DNA of 64,000 nt from Phytoactinopolyspora alkaliphila (GTDB lineage: Bacteria; Actinomycetota; Actinomycetes; Jiangellales; Jiangellaceae), in contig NZ_JAAGOB010000006.1 of the NCBI RefSeq assembly GCF_010550695.1, forward strand, positions 186,001 to 250,000, in the 5' to 3' direction. The notes beneath the pieces were generated by a model, which was not told where the DNA came from, did no database searches, and worked only from the letters and a program-made list of their open reading frames with translations. Of this stretch, positions 8,497 to 17,634 are shown one piece after another (positions within the stretch are counted from its first letter, which is position 1; each line of letters starts with the position of its first letter). The translations under genes and the position numbers were made by a program.

Positions 8497-9441
8497 TTAC
8501 TCGTCCGTCATCAGATGGAGGTGCGGAGGCCGGTGGGCCAGTTCGCGCCGTGCGGCCCGGCGGGCGAGCGTGAGGGCGCCATCCGCGGAGCTTCCTCGCG
8601 GGGCAACGATCCGGGCTTTCGGTGCCAGCTCGCCGACAGTCGCCGTGAACGGATCGAGCAGCAGCGAGCCCGCATCGAAGAGCCGACCGCCCCAGGAGAC
8701 CCATGGTTCGGGTCCGAAGGCCGCCGCCGTGGCCGCTTCGGCCAGATGCCGGCCTGCGTCGCGCCAGATCGCGGCAGCAGCGCCGTCTCCCGCGCGGGCG
8801 GCGTCGGCGACGATCGGTGCGAACCGGGCCAGCAGGTGGGCGGGTGAGGGAGCCTCGTAGGTGCGGGCCACGAGTTCCGCGGGATGGCCGAACGTCTCGC
8901 AGAGGCGTCCGAGCAGATCGGCTGAGCCTCCTGGGCGGCCGTCATGGGCACGTAAGGCGGCTCTCAAACCGCGGCTGCCTATCCAAGCGCCACCACCGTC
9001 GTCTCCCAGAGCGTAGCCCCATCCGTCGGCTTGTCTCCAGATCCGGTCGAAGTCCGTTCCCAGCGCGATGGCTCCGGTGCCGGCGGCCACCACCGCTCCG
9101 GCCCGATACCCGAGCGATCCAATGTGCGTGGTCAGGGCATCACCGGCCACGACGACCGCCGCCGTGCGGATCTCGGTGCGAAGTGCCTTGGACAGCTGCG
9201 CGGGTGCGTCATCCAGGCCGGGGATCCCGGTCATGCCGATGGCGACCGCATCGAAGACCTCGGCCGCGGATGCCGTGGCCGCGTTCACGGCGGCCACGAT
9301 CCGTGGGGCCAGGCGAGACACGTCGACCTGCCCGTTGGCCCGTGGCACCGGGGACGTGTCGTCGTGACGTGTGCTGTTTTCGCCCGACTCGATCCGGACC
9401 CTGATGCCGCCGCCTCCGATGTCGATGCCGGCGATGGTCAC
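8497..9441 (-). CDS. BadF/BadG-type sugar kinase, probable N-acetylglucosamine/N-acetylmuramate kinase
   Basis: A 314-residue actin-like ATPase-fold kinase. The phosphate-1 loop IAGIDIGGGGIRVRI, the central GTGAIALG and GWGYALGDDGGGAWIG motif, and a C-terminal adenosine segment match the BadF/BadG/BcrA/BcrD family that includes N-acetylglucosamine kinases. The GTG start at 9441 overlaps the murQ stop by 4 bases, so it is translationally coupled. In this locus it would phosphorylate the amino sugar freed by the GH89 enzyme, or MurNAc to make the MurNAc-6-phosphate that MurQ needs. Which sugar it uses is not visible. Confidence 0.82.
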   Translation of the reverse strand: MTIAGIDIGGGGIRVRIESGENSTRHDDTSPVPRANGQVDVSRLAPRIVAAVNAATASAAEVFDAVAIGMTGIPGLDDAPAQLSKALRTEIRTAAVVVAGDALTTHIGSLGYRAGAVVAAGTGAIALGTDFDRIWRQADGWGYALGDDGGGAWIGSRGLRAALRAHDGRPGGSADLLGRLCETFGHPAELVARTYEAPSPAHLLARFAPIVADAARAGDGAAAAIWRDAGRHLAEAATAAAFGPEPWVSWGGRLFDAGSLLLDPFTATVGELAPKARIVAPRGSSADGALTLARRAARRELAHRPPHLHLMTDE

Positions 9442-10343
9442 TGGCCTTCCTCCCGCACAGCGGTGATCGCCCGGCGAATTCCTGGATGCATGGCCAGCGC
9501 GGCCCGGGCACGCTCCGGCGTGCATCCGGTGAGGAGACACACCAGCGCCGGGGGCACCTCGCCGCCATTGTCGGACAGGGCTTGCCGACATGCCGTCGCG
9601 TCTTCACCGGTGGCCTCACGAAGTACCGCCACGGCTCGTTCGCGCAGCTTCGCGTTGGTCGCGACGAGCCCCACCATGAGATTTCCGTACGTTCGCCCGG
9701 ACTTGATCATGAGTGCGGTGGAGAAGGAGTTCAAGAGGATCTTGGTGGCTGTTCCGGCCTTGAGACGGGTGGAACCGGTAAGCGCCTCGGCGCCGGTGTC
9801 GGCGACGACGCTGATGTCCGCGGCAGCCCGTAGCGAAGCCGCCGGATTGCAGGTGAGCAGGATGGTCAGCGCGCCAGCCGAGTTCGCCGCTTTCAAAGCT
9901 CCGCCGACGTAGGCCGTGCCGCCGGATGCGGTGACGCCGACGGCCACGCTCGACGTGTCCAGATCCGCGGCGTCTGCCGTACCCAGGTCCGCCGCGTCCT
10001 CGTGATCGATCGAGCTGTCGGCGACGGCGCGCGCGCCGCCGGGGAAGTGCGCGGTGAACAGCTCGGGCGGTGCGCCGAACGTTGGTGTCACCTCTGAGGC
10101 GTCCAGCAGTGCGAGTCTGCCCGACGCACCGGCACCGAAGTAGTGCACCGCGCCGCCACGGCTCAAACGCTGGTGTGCCGCGTCGACCGCTTTCGCCAGC
10201 TGCTGGGCTGCCGCACCGGCGGCGCGGACGGCATGCGCGTCCTCGTCGTTCATGAGCTGCAGCATCTCCGCCGTGCTGACGGTGTCGATGCTGGCCGTGC
10301 GCGGGTTGCGGCGCTCGGTGGGGTAGTCGGTGATGGTCATCAT
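9438..10343 (-). CDS. murQ: N-acetylmuramic acid 6-phosphate etherase MurQ
   Basis: A 301-residue SIS-domain lyase that splits the lactyl ether of MurNAc-6-phosphate to give GlcNAc-6-phosphate and lactate. The family signature is clear: TERRNPRTASIDTVSTAEML at the start, then HYFGAGASGRLALLDASE, GVTASGGTAYV and LKAGTATKILLNSFSTALM, with a C-terminal helical domain. ATG 10343 overlaps the upstream GH89 stop (ATGATGA) after a GAGGAG site; the second ATG at 10340 is equally possible. It sits in the middle of a kinase-murQ-GH89 operon, facing an ABC importer, which implies use of cell-wall-type amino sugars. Confidence 0.93.
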   Translation of the reverse strand: MMTITDYPTERRNPRTASIDTVSTAEMLQLMNDEDAHAVRAAGAAAQQLAKAVDAAHQRLSRGGAVHYFGAGASGRLALLDASEVTPTFGAPPELFTAHFPGGARAVADSSIDHEDAADLGTADAADLDTSSVAVGVTASGGTAYVGGALKAANSAGALTILLTCNPAASLRAAADISVVADTGAEALTGSTRLKAGTATKILLNSFSTALMIKSGRTYGNLMVGLVATNAKLRERAVAVLREATGEDATACRQALSDNGGEVPPALVCLLTGCTPERARAALAMHPGIRRAITAVREEGQ

Positions 10344-12547
10344 GCTCCTCGTGGCTGGCTCTGCGCCGCGCTGGGGAGCGCGCTGGCGAACTCGGAGTAG
10401 GTGGTGTACAGCAGACGCGATTCGGCGGCCGTGCTCTGGACATCGGTCGGAGTGCCCGTCGGACCATTGCGTAGGAACTCCTCGGCGAGCCCGCGGAGCT
10501 GGGCATCCAGTTCTACGGCGGGAACGGAGGACTCGGGACCAGCAGCGACGGCAGCGTCGAGTCCGTGTGCCCACGCCGCCCAGCGTTTGCGGTAGTAGCC
10601 GCCGACGAGGCCGCTCCAGACACGTCCGGCATAGTCATCGAGCTCGGGGGTGTCCGGCCGACTCCAGACGGTGACGATGCGGCGGGCGTTGCCGGTCAGC
10701 ACCGCCAGTTCGCGGTCGTCGCTCGCCCACCGGGCAGCGGCGGCTTCCCAGTGCTGAACCGTGAACTCTGCCCTCGTGGCCAGCAACCGCTCGAGGTCGC
10801 TGAACACGCGCAAGAAGTCCTCAACCCGGCGTTCGGGGGTGGAGCAGTCTCGCCGCAGCTCCTCGAGGACAGCCAGGTAGAGATGGTCCGCCACTCGAGA
10901 CAGCACAGCGACGCCGATGTCGACGAGGTCATGCCCGAGTGGACCGGCAGCCAGCCCGGGACTGTCCTCGGCGGCGTCGATCATCCGGTCCCAGGCGGCG
11001 ACGAGGGTCTCCGGGCGGTACCAGAGCAGTCCGCCGACCTCTGCGCGGACGGTGTCCAACCAGTCGTCGAGTCCGGTGGCGATGCCGGCGTACGACGGCC
11101 TCGCGGTAAGCACGCCGGTGAACGACTCAGGAAATATCCGTACCCCGCGGGCGTCATAGACAGTATCGATCAGTCCACTCCACGCGGCTAGCAGGCGCTC
11201 CGAGTCTGTTCCGTAGCGCTCGGCCACGAACGCGGGCAGCCAGGCTTCGACATCGGCGGCCGGGCTCCATAGCTGGTCGGCGACGAACTCGAAGTAGACA
11301 GGGTTGTTGTAGGTGGCTTCCATCGACAGCCCGATGCCCGCCGGCGGGTTCGGGCTGTTCAGTGCCGACGCGATTTCCGAGGTGACACCGTGCAGGTCGC
11401 CGATGGGTTCGGTACGGCCGCCGAAGTTGAGCAGAGCGCACCACAGCCAGGTCTTGCCCGCGAATCCGTCCAGCCGTCTCCATTGCGGGTCATGTTCCGC
11501 CCAGAGGTCGGCGAGGATCACCCGATCGTCCGGGATGGCGTCCAGGAATGCCCGCACACGCTGGCTGGTCCAGAACTCCGGCTGGTAGGAGAACGGCCAG
11601 GCTTGCATGAGCCAGATCGCCTCCGGATCGGCCGCTACCAGGGAATTCAAGGTTGCGGCAGCCATGGCGGCAGGAAAGCCGGGCTCGGCCTCCACGGGGG
11701 GCATTTCGATGAACGGGTCCACGGCGTACAGGTGGTCGGTGCCGAACAGTTCGATCTGCGCACGGGTGATCTGCGCGCCCACCTGTTCGAACAGTGGGTC
11801 GTTCGGGTGCAGAACGTGGGACCGGAACCCCTGCCAGTTGCGTGTGCTCACCCTTTCGGGCGCCAGCTGGGCCGGGACGTGGCCGGTGAAGGCCGGCAGC
11901 ACCGGCGTCATGCCGAGGGCGCGCTGCCGCTGGATGATTCGCGAGCCCAGCTCCTGGTGGCTGTCGATCCAGGACTGCGAAAGCGGACCGGCGAAGGAGT
12001 CGAGGCAGCCCATGTAGTGGAACGGGAGGTAGCCGGGACCGCCCAGAAACTCCCGGACCTCGGGACCGGACATGCCAAGACGGCTGTATGCCGTGAACAG
12101 GGCGGCTTCGTGACCGGTCGCGGCCAGCGGCATGGTAATGCCGTGCAAGGCCATCCAGTCGATCTCGCGCTCCCACTGTGCCCAGTCCCAGTAGGGCATG
12201 GTGTAGCTGAAGGTGCAGAAGTTCAGGTAGTAGCCGTCCCGGACGCGGGCCCGTCCCGACGTCTCGGGGACGTCGGGCAGCCGAACTGCGGGGAGCGGCA
12301 GCGCCGTGTCCCAGTGGACCGCGCGTCCACAGTGCCGGCGTAGAAAGTGGTGGAGCGCGACGGCGGCGCTCACGCCGTCCGACGCCGCGATGGTGAGCAA
12401 CCCGTCAGAAGCCCGGTACGTGTAATGCCGTCCTGGTCCAGGGGAGGACTCGAACTGAACGGAGTCCCCGGATGACCCGAGCACTCGCGCCGCTAGGCCG
12501 CGGAGGGCGCCAGCCCACGACGGCGGCTGCTGGTCATCGCAGTTCAA
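10340..12547 (-). CDS. Alpha-N-acetylglucosaminidase, GH89 (NAGLU-like)
   Basis: A 735-residue protein with the three NAGLU parts: a small N-terminal alpha/beta domain (to about 95), a TIM-barrel core (about 100-440, starting VRDGYYLNFCTFSYTMPYWD) and a helical C-terminal domain. Two glutamates align with the catalytic pair of human NAGLU: Glu281 in DPFIEMPP and Glu410 in GLSMEATYNN. NAGLU removes terminal alpha-linked GlcNAc. There is no signal peptide (start MNCDDQQPPSW), so it should act in the cytoplasm on an imported oligosaccharide. It is first in the operon with murQ and the kinase, divergent from the ROK regulator gene. Confidence 0.92.
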   Translation of the reverse strand: MNCDDQQPPSWAGALRGLAARVLGSSGDSVQFESSPGPGRHYTYRASDGLLTIAASDGVSAAVALHHFLRRHCGRAVHWDTALPLPAVRLPDVPETSGRARVRDGYYLNFCTFSYTMPYWDWAQWEREIDWMALHGITMPLAATGHEAALFTAYSRLGMSGPEVREFLGGPGYLPFHYMGCLDSFAGPLSQSWIDSHQELGSRIIQRQRALGMTPVLPAFTGHVPAQLAPERVSTRNWQGFRSHVLHPNDPLFEQVGAQITRAQIELFGTDHLYAVDPFIEMPPVEAEPGFPAAMAAATLNSLVAADPEAIWLMQAWPFSYQPEFWTSQRVRAFLDAIPDDRVILADLWAEHDPQWRRLDGFAGKTWLWCALLNFGGRTEPIGDLHGVTSEIASALNSPNPPAGIGLSMEATYNNPVYFEFVADQLWSPAADVEAWLPAFVAERYGTDSERLLAAWSGLIDTVYDARGVRIFPESFTGVLTARPSYAGIATGLDDWLDTVRAEVGGLLWYRPETLVAAWDRMIDAAEDSPGLAAGPLGHDLVDIGVAVLSRVADHLYLAVLEELRRDCSTPERRVEDFLRVFSDLERLLATRAEFTVQHWEAAAARWASDDRELAVLTGNARRIVTVWSRPDTPELDDYAGRVWSGLVGGYYRKRWAAWAHGLDAAVAAGPESSVPAVELDAQLRGLAEEFLRNGPTGTPTDVQSTAAESRLLYTTYSEFASALPSAAQSQPRGA

Positions 12548-12643
12548 TGCGGTGTCTCCAACTCGATCTCACTTAGTTTCGTACGGCACGTATTAAAGTA
12601 TGTTAGCGTACCGCTCACCCATTCGTTCGCAAGGGAGGCCCGC
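12548..12643. promoter_or_regulatory. Divergent control region, GH89-murQ versus ROK-ABC operons
   Basis: This 96-bp gap carries two related elements, TTAGTTTCGTACGG (about 12573-12586) and TTAGCGTACCG (about 12604-12614), flanking an AT-rich core (ACGTATTAAAGTATG). They are candidate binding sites for the adjacent ROK regulator controlling both directions. A GGGAGG ribosome site precedes the ROK gene. Confidence 0.45.
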
Positions 12644-13954
12644 ATGACCGCACCGGGGACCGTCGTCGCGGCCGGCACCGAGTTCATGCGTGAGATCAAT
12701 GCCTCAGCGATCCTGCGACGGCTGCGGTCGGAGCGCAGCATGAGCGTCGCCGCGCTGGCTGAGGCGGTCGGCTTGTCTCGCCAGGCCGTGACGCGATCCT
12801 TGCACGCCCTGGCAGCGGAGGGAATCGTCGAGTTCACGGCGCCGGAGCGCCGTACCACCCGGATGGGCCGCCCGGCGCAACTCGTGCGGTTCCGAGCGGA
12901 AGCCGGCTACGTGCTGGGCGTGTCCATCGATCCTCAACACTTGCGGGTGGCCCTGTGCGACCTGGCGGGCGACGTCGTCACGTCAGAGCACGTGGAGTTC
13001 CCACCCGAGGTGGCGGGCGAGGAGGCGCTCGCCGCACTAGTGGCAGCTGTGGCCCGGGTGCTCGAAACGGCAGGAGTGCCACGCGAGGACGTCTGGTACG
13101 CCTCGGCCGGCGCCCCGGGCATCGTCGATCCGGCCGCTGGTGTCATCAAGTTGATCCCGAGCATGCCGGGCATCTCCGGGGACATCCTGGTGCGCATCAT
13201 CGGTGACGCGGTGGGATGCCCGGTGTACCTCGACAACGACGTCAAGCTCGCCACTCAAGGCGAGCTTTGGCGCGGCGTGGAGCATCCTCAGGAGTCTCTG
13301 GTGGTGATCCACTGGGGTGACCGCGTCGGTGCGGGAATCGTGCTCAAGGGCGAGCTGTACCGGGGGGCCTCCAACGACGCCGGTGACATCGGCTTCCTTG
13401 ACCTCCTCGTCGGCCCGGGTGAGACGGCGCCCGACCCCGCGCCGGACACCGACCTGCCCAGACCGCCCGGCTTGGGCAGATTCGAGGAATGGGTCGGCGC
13501 AGGCGAGATCGTCGCGCTGGCGTCCGCAGCTGCGCGGAGACTCGGCGACGACGATCTCCGGTTCCGGCTGGGCGCCGGTGGCGATCACCACGTGGATACG
13601 GTGATCGACGCGTTCACCGACGGCACACCGGCCGCCGTGGCGGCGATCGAGGTCGCTGCGGGCCGCTTCGCCAAGGGGGTCGCGGCCATTCGGGCCATCC
13701 TCGACCCGAGCTTGATCGTGATCGGCGGCCCGCTTGCGAGATGCGGTGAGCCGCTTCTCGACGTGATCCGCCGGGACCTTGAAAGCCATCCACTCAACCA
13801 ACCAGCTCTGGAGATATCCGCGCTTGGCGACGACGCGGTGCTGTTCGGTGCGCTTTATCACGCTCTCGCCGAGATCGAGCGAGCCGGGTTCGGCCGGCTC
13901 GACGGGAAACCCGCTGAGAGCGCCCATCACGACCACGGGAAACGATCAAACTGA
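12644..13954 (+). CDS. ROK family transcriptional regulator
   Basis: A 436-residue NagC/XylR-type protein. It has an N-terminal winged helix-turn-helix at about residues 20-75 (MSVAALAEAVGLSRQAVTRS) followed by a ROK sugar-kinase-like domain with YVLGVSIDP, the YLDNDVKLATQGE segment and LIVIGGPLAR. The cysteine-rich zinc motif normally following the GEIGH sequence in ROK proteins is absent; the equivalent stretch reads GDIGFLDLLVGPGE and then a proline/aspartate-rich linker. It sits at the head of the ABC importer operon and divergent from GH89-murQ, so it is probably the sugar-responsive repressor of both. Confidence 0.88.
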   Translation: MTAPGTVVAAGTEFMREINASAILRRLRSERSMSVAALAEAVGLSRQAVTRSLHALAAEGIVEFTAPERRTTRMGRPAQLVRFRAEAGYVLGVSIDPQHLRVALCDLAGDVVTSEHVEFPPEVAGEEALAALVAAVARVLETAGVPREDVWYASAGAPGIVDPAAGVIKLIPSMPGISGDILVRIIGDAVGCPVYLDNDVKLATQGELWRGVEHPQESLVVIHWGDRVGAGIVLKGELYRGASNDAGDIGFLDLLVGPGETAPDPAPDTDLPRPPGLGRFEEWVGAGEIVALASAAARRLGDDDLRFRLGAGGDHHVDTVIDAFTDGTPAAVAAIEVAAGRFAKGVAAIRAILDPSLIVIGGPLARCGEPLLDVIRRDLESHPLNQPALEISALGDDAVLFGALYHALAEIERAGFGRLDGKPAESAHHDHGKRSN

Positions 13955-13971
13955 AAGGCAGGGTAAACGTC

Positions 13972-15333
13972 ATGGGGAAGACACGATTCAACCGGCGGGT
14001 GAGCGCGTTCGTCGCGATCGCCACGCTTGGTGCGATGAGCCTCGCGGCCTGCGCGGACACGTCCGGGCCGGGCGAGACCACCGGCGGTTCGACCGGCGAC
14101 GAGGTTGGTGATTCGGCCGAGCGGGAAGCGTCGACCACCATCGGCGACGAGCCGGTCACCTTGACTCTCGCCTACACCGACGATCCGCCGACGCAGGCGC
14201 TTGTCGACGGATTCACTGAGGTGCATCCTCAGGTCACGATCGAAACGCAGCAGACACCGTTCAGCGACTACGTGAAGACGATCAAGCTGGCGATGTCGTC
14301 CGACAGCCCACCGGACATCGCGCAGTACAACCCCGGTGCCATGAACACCCTTGTCCCCGCCGGGCTGATTCTGAGTCTCGAGCCGTGGAAGGATGCCTAC
14401 GGATGGGAAGGCTCATTCCCGCAGGCAAGCCTCGAAGTGCTCAGCTCCGACGACGCCGCGGAACAGTTCGGGACCGGGGACTTGTACGCCGCACCGGGAG
14501 CCCTGTCCGTTCTCGGTGTCTTCTACAACGCCTCGATCCTCGATGAGGCGGGAGTCAGTGAGGTCCCGGCCACGCTAGCGGACCTCGAAGAGGCCTTCGC
14601 CCAGGTACAGGACGCCGGATTCGACGCGCTGAGCGTCGGAGGTTTGCAGGTGGGCGGCTTCCACGTGTGGAACGCGCTTCTCAACGTCCTCGGTGACGTG
14701 CACGACTATCGTGACTGGGTCTACGGCTCCCCCGGAGCGAGCATTGAGAACGAGGCCGCGGCCGAGGCGACTGAGACGTTGGCGAGATGGGTCGAGGAGG
14801 GTTTCATCCCCTCGGGAGCAAACGCCACCGCCGACAGCGACGCCCAAGCGGACTTCGCCAACGGTTCGTCGGCCTTCCTCGTGACGGGCAACTGGGCAGC
14901 GTCCGCGCTGGAGGCCGAACTCGGGGAAGACGTCGGATTCTTCCTCATGCCGGGTCCCACGGGAGACACGGTGAACGTCGCCTCCGGAGCCAGCGTCGCC
15001 TATGCCATCTCCGCCAAGACCGAGCACCCGGACGTGGCTGCCGCATTCCTGGACTATCTCAGTTCGCCCGAGGCCGCCCGGATCCAGTTCGAGACCGGGT
15101 TCATGCCGGTTGAAACGGAAGCGGACTTGAGCGCCGACGGTCTGCGCGCGGACATCGCCACGAGCTTCGGCGGCGTGGTGGAGAACAACGGCATCGTGCC
15201 GTTCCCCGACTTTGCTTCGCCGGGGATGATAGACAAGCTGACGCCAGGTATTCAGGGGATCATCAGCGGCAGCACCACCACCGACGCGTTCCTCGGCTCC
15301 CTGCAGGAGTCGTGGGACGAGCATCATGGCTGA
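13972..15333 (+). CDS. ABC sugar transporter, extracellular solute-binding lipoprotein
   Basis: A 453-residue family 1 solute-binding protein. It has a lipoprotein signal peptide with lipobox LAAC (Cys about residue 27), then a Ser/Thr/Gly-rich linker, then the two-lobed binding fold. Features include FTEVHPQVTIETQQTPFSDY, SDSPPDIAQYNPG and GNWAASALEAELG, typical of carbohydrate-binding members. It is anchored outside the membrane and hands the sugar to the two permeases, whose genes follow with short overlaps. Given the neighbours, the ligand is inferred to be a GlcNAc-containing oligosaccharide. Confidence 0.9.
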   Translation: MGKTRFNRRVSAFVAIATLGAMSLAACADTSGPGETTGGSTGDEVGDSAEREASTTIGDEPVTLTLAYTDDPPTQALVDGFTEVHPQVTIETQQTPFSDYVKTIKLAMSSDSPPDIAQYNPGAMNTLVPAGLILSLEPWKDAYGWEGSFPQASLEVLSSDDAAEQFGTGDLYAAPGALSVLGVFYNASILDEAGVSEVPATLADLEEAFAQVQDAGFDALSVGGLQVGGFHVWNALLNVLGDVHDYRDWVYGSPGASIENEAAAEATETLARWVEEGFIPSGANATADSDAQADFANGSSAFLVTGNWAASALEAELGEDVGFFLMPGPTGDTVNVASGASVAYAISAKTEHPDVAAAFLDYLSSPEAARIQFETGFMPVETEADLSADGLRADIATSFGGVVENNGIVPFPDFASPGMIDKLTPGIQGIISGSTTTDAFLGSLQESWDEHHG

Positions 15334-16288
15334 AGTTCCGGCCACGTCGACCTCTTCGTCGCGGGCGGGTTCCGCCCGCGACGGAGGGTCGGCCTCCTCC
15401 AGGACGCGCCGCCCGGGTCTGGGTGGCCGTGCGCGGCGAGCCCGCGGCTGGCTCTACGTCTTGCCGGCCGTCGCCGTGTACGCGGTGTTCGCCATCTGGC
15501 CCGCACTGAGCACACTGCGGCTGTCTTTCCTGACTTGGGACGGCGTGCTCCCTGCGACTTCGGCAGGCATGGACAACTACACCCGGATCTTTCGGGATCC
15601 GGCGCTGTACGAGGCGATCCTCAACAGCCTGGTCTTGATCGTCTTCTTCTCGTTCATCCCGGTGCTGATCGGCTTGCTCATGACGGCGCTGCTGATCGGC
15701 AGAGTGCGTACGGGCATGACGTTCTTCCGCGTCGTGTTCTTTCTTCCTCAGGTGCTTCCGCTGGTCGCGGTCGGCATCACATGGCGCTGGCTCTACAGCG
15801 ACCGGGGTGTGCTCAATCAGCTTCTCGAGCTGGTGGGACTGGACGGCATCACCCGCGCATGGCTGGGTGACTATCACCTCGCGCTCATCGCGCTCGGGCT
15901 CATCGGCACGTGGTGCATGAGCGGGCTGTGCATGATGTTGTTCCTCAGCGGTGCCCAGAAGATCGACACCGCGCTGTACGAGGCCGCCACGCTGGACGGG
16001 GCGGGAGCGGTCCAGCAGTTCCGCCACGTCACCCTTCCCGGCGTTCGCAAAGAGATCACCATTGCCGGGGTGATCACCACTATCGCCGCATTGGCCAGTT
16101 TCGACCTCGTCTTCGTCACCACCAACGGCGGGCCTGCTGGCCAGACCAACGTCCCGGCGCTGCTCGTGTACCGGCTGGCGTTCAACGAGGGCAACATTGG
16201 CAGCGCGAGCGCTCTTGCCGTCGTGCTCACCGTCATCGTGATCGCCATTGTCAGCGCCATTCGATTCTTTGCCCGGGAGGGGAAATGA
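15326..16288 (+). CDS. ABC sugar transporter permease (MalF-like)
   Basis: A 320-residue inner-membrane protein with six predicted transmembrane helices. Its N-terminal 40 residues are Ser/Arg-rich and cytoplasmic. The EAA loop that docks the ATPase reads EAATLDGAGAVQQFRHVTLP. It starts 8 bases inside the end of the binding-protein gene and overlaps the second permease by 4 bases, so all three are co-translated. No ATPase gene is present in the locus; actinobacteria often use a shared MsiK/UgpC-type ATPase encoded elsewhere. Confidence 0.9.
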   Translation: MAEVPATSTSSSRAGSARDGGSASSRTRRPGLGGRARRARGWLYVLPAVAVYAVFAIWPALSTLRLSFLTWDGVLPATSAGMDNYTRIFRDPALYEAILNSLVLIVFFSFIPVLIGLLMTALLIGRVRTGMTFFRVVFFLPQVLPLVAVGITWRWLYSDRGVLNQLLELVGLDGITRAWLGDYHLALIALGLIGTWCMSGLCMMLFLSGAQKIDTALYEAATLDGAGAVQQFRHVTLPGVRKEITIAGVITTIAALASFDLVFVTTNGGPAGQTNVPALLVYRLAFNEGNIGSASALAVVLTVIVIAIVSAIRFFAREGK

Positions 16289-17109
16289 GAACCCGCACGG
16301 GAGGAACCGCCGTGCGCTACACGCTCCTGGTCGCGCTGGCGGTGACCGTATTGCTGCCGTTCGTCAGCATCATGCTGGCCGCTCTTCACCTGCCGGGTGC
16401 TCAGATCAGCGGCCTGAGCATCCCGAGTGAGTGGTCCTGGCGGAACTTCTCGCTGGCGTGGGAGCAGGGCAACTTCTCGAACCTGATGCGGTCCAGCGTG
16501 ATCATCGCATTCTGTGTGGTCCCGCTCGCCGTCGTGCTCGCCACCTTGGCCGCGTACGGCTTGGCCATCCTGAAGGTCTGGGGCAATCGGGCGCTATCGG
16601 TGGGGTTCGTCCTCGGTCTGACCATCCCGGTAGAGCTCGTCGTCGTCGCTTTGTACTTCAACCTGCGCGAAGTGGGATTGACCAACTCCTACCTCGGGAT
16701 CATCCTCGCCGAGGCCGCGCTGTTCATGCCCTTCGGGGTGTATTGGATGCAATCGCACTTCTCCAGCGTCCCGGAGGAGCTGGTCGAAGCTGCGCGTATC
16801 GACGGCGCTCGTGATCTTGCGGTACTCGTGAAGGTCCTGGTGCCGATCTCCTGGCCGGCGATCACCACCTTGTCGGTTCTGTATTTCATGTGGTCGTGGA
16901 ACCAGTTCCTCCTGGTACTGGTCATGATGCAGGACCCGGATCGCCGGACGGCACCGGCCGGCCTGGGCCTCTTCGTCGGCCAGTACTCCACGGACATTCC
17001 GCTGCTCGCCGCCGCGAGCCTGATCGTCATCGCGCCGATCGTGCTCGTGTATCTGCTCTTCCAGCGCAGCTTCGTCAACGGGATCACTCAGGGCGCGATC
17101 AAGGGCTGA
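16285..17109 (+). CDS. ABC sugar transporter permease (MalG-like)
   Basis: A 274-residue permease with six transmembrane helices and the second EAA loop (ELVEAARIDGARDLAVLVKV). The C-terminus FVNGITQGAIKG is typical of MalG-type subunits. ATG 16285 overlaps the preceding stop (ATGA) and follows GGGAGGGG; the longer upstream open frame is an artefact of the previous gene. It pairs with the MalF-like subunit to form the channel. Confidence 0.9.
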   Translation: MRTRTGGTAVRYTLLVALAVTVLLPFVSIMLAALHLPGAQISGLSIPSEWSWRNFSLAWEQGNFSNLMRSSVIIAFCVVPLAVVLATLAAYGLAILKVWGNRALSVGFVLGLTIPVELVVVALYFNLREVGLTNSYLGIILAEAALFMPFGVYWMQSHFSSVPEELVEAARIDGARDLAVLVKVLVPISWPAITTLSVLYFMWSWNQFLLVLVMMQDPDRRTAPAGLGLFVGQYSTDIPLLAAASLIVIAPIVLVYLLFQRSFVNGITQGAIKG

Positions 17110-17255
17110 CCGGCGCCAGGGCGCTCCAGTGCCGGGGTTTGATCGACTTCATTCGTGGGAACTGTGTTCGAGTAACACCCGCGTAGTGGTGTAGGCGCTC
17201 GACAACGTCCTCGCCCGCCGCGCAAGCGGCCAAGAGGTGAATGGAGGACTTGATC

Positions 17256-17618
17256 ATGATTGCCCTGGCGATATTTCTGTTCATCGTGGCGATCGCCTTG
17301 GTCGTGGCGGTGGTGCTGGAAGGCGGTGACCCGGTTGCGCTTCAGGTGTTCGACGCCAGCGTGGACACGACAGTCATCGGCGTGTTCCTCGCCGGCGTAC
17401 TGACCGGATTGATTGCGTTGGCCGGCTTCGCCGTGCTGATGATCGGCATCCGGCGCTCGCAGGCCCGCCGCAAGGAGATCGAGTACCTCCGCCAGAAGGT
17501 CGCGGAGCGCGAACCCGTCGAGCCGCTGGTAGACCCGGACACCGGTGCCAGCACGGCCGAGTCCAGGTGGAGTGGCGGGAAGTTCGGCCGACGGGATCGG
17601 ATGGCCGATCAGGCCTGA
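17256..17618 (+). CDS. Small membrane protein, LapA/DUF1049-like
   Basis: A 120-residue protein with two hydrophobic helices (IALAIFLFIVAIALVVAVVL and IGVFLAGVLTGLIALAGFAV) and then a basic, coiled-coil-like tail (RRSQARRKEIEYLRQKVAER). This layout matches LapA-domain proteins of unknown molecular role at the cell envelope. The ATG at 17256 is preferred because GGAGG lies 8 bases before it; ATG 17241 would add five residues but has poorer spacing. It is a separate unit after the ABC operon. Confidence 0.7.
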   Translation: MIALAIFLFIVAIALVVAVVLEGGDPVALQVFDASVDTTVIGVFLAGVLTGLIALAGFAVLMIGIRRSQARRKEIEYLRQKVAEREPVEPLVDPDTGASTAESRWSGGKFGRRDRMADQA

Positions 17619-17634
17619 GCGGCGCTGGCGCCCC

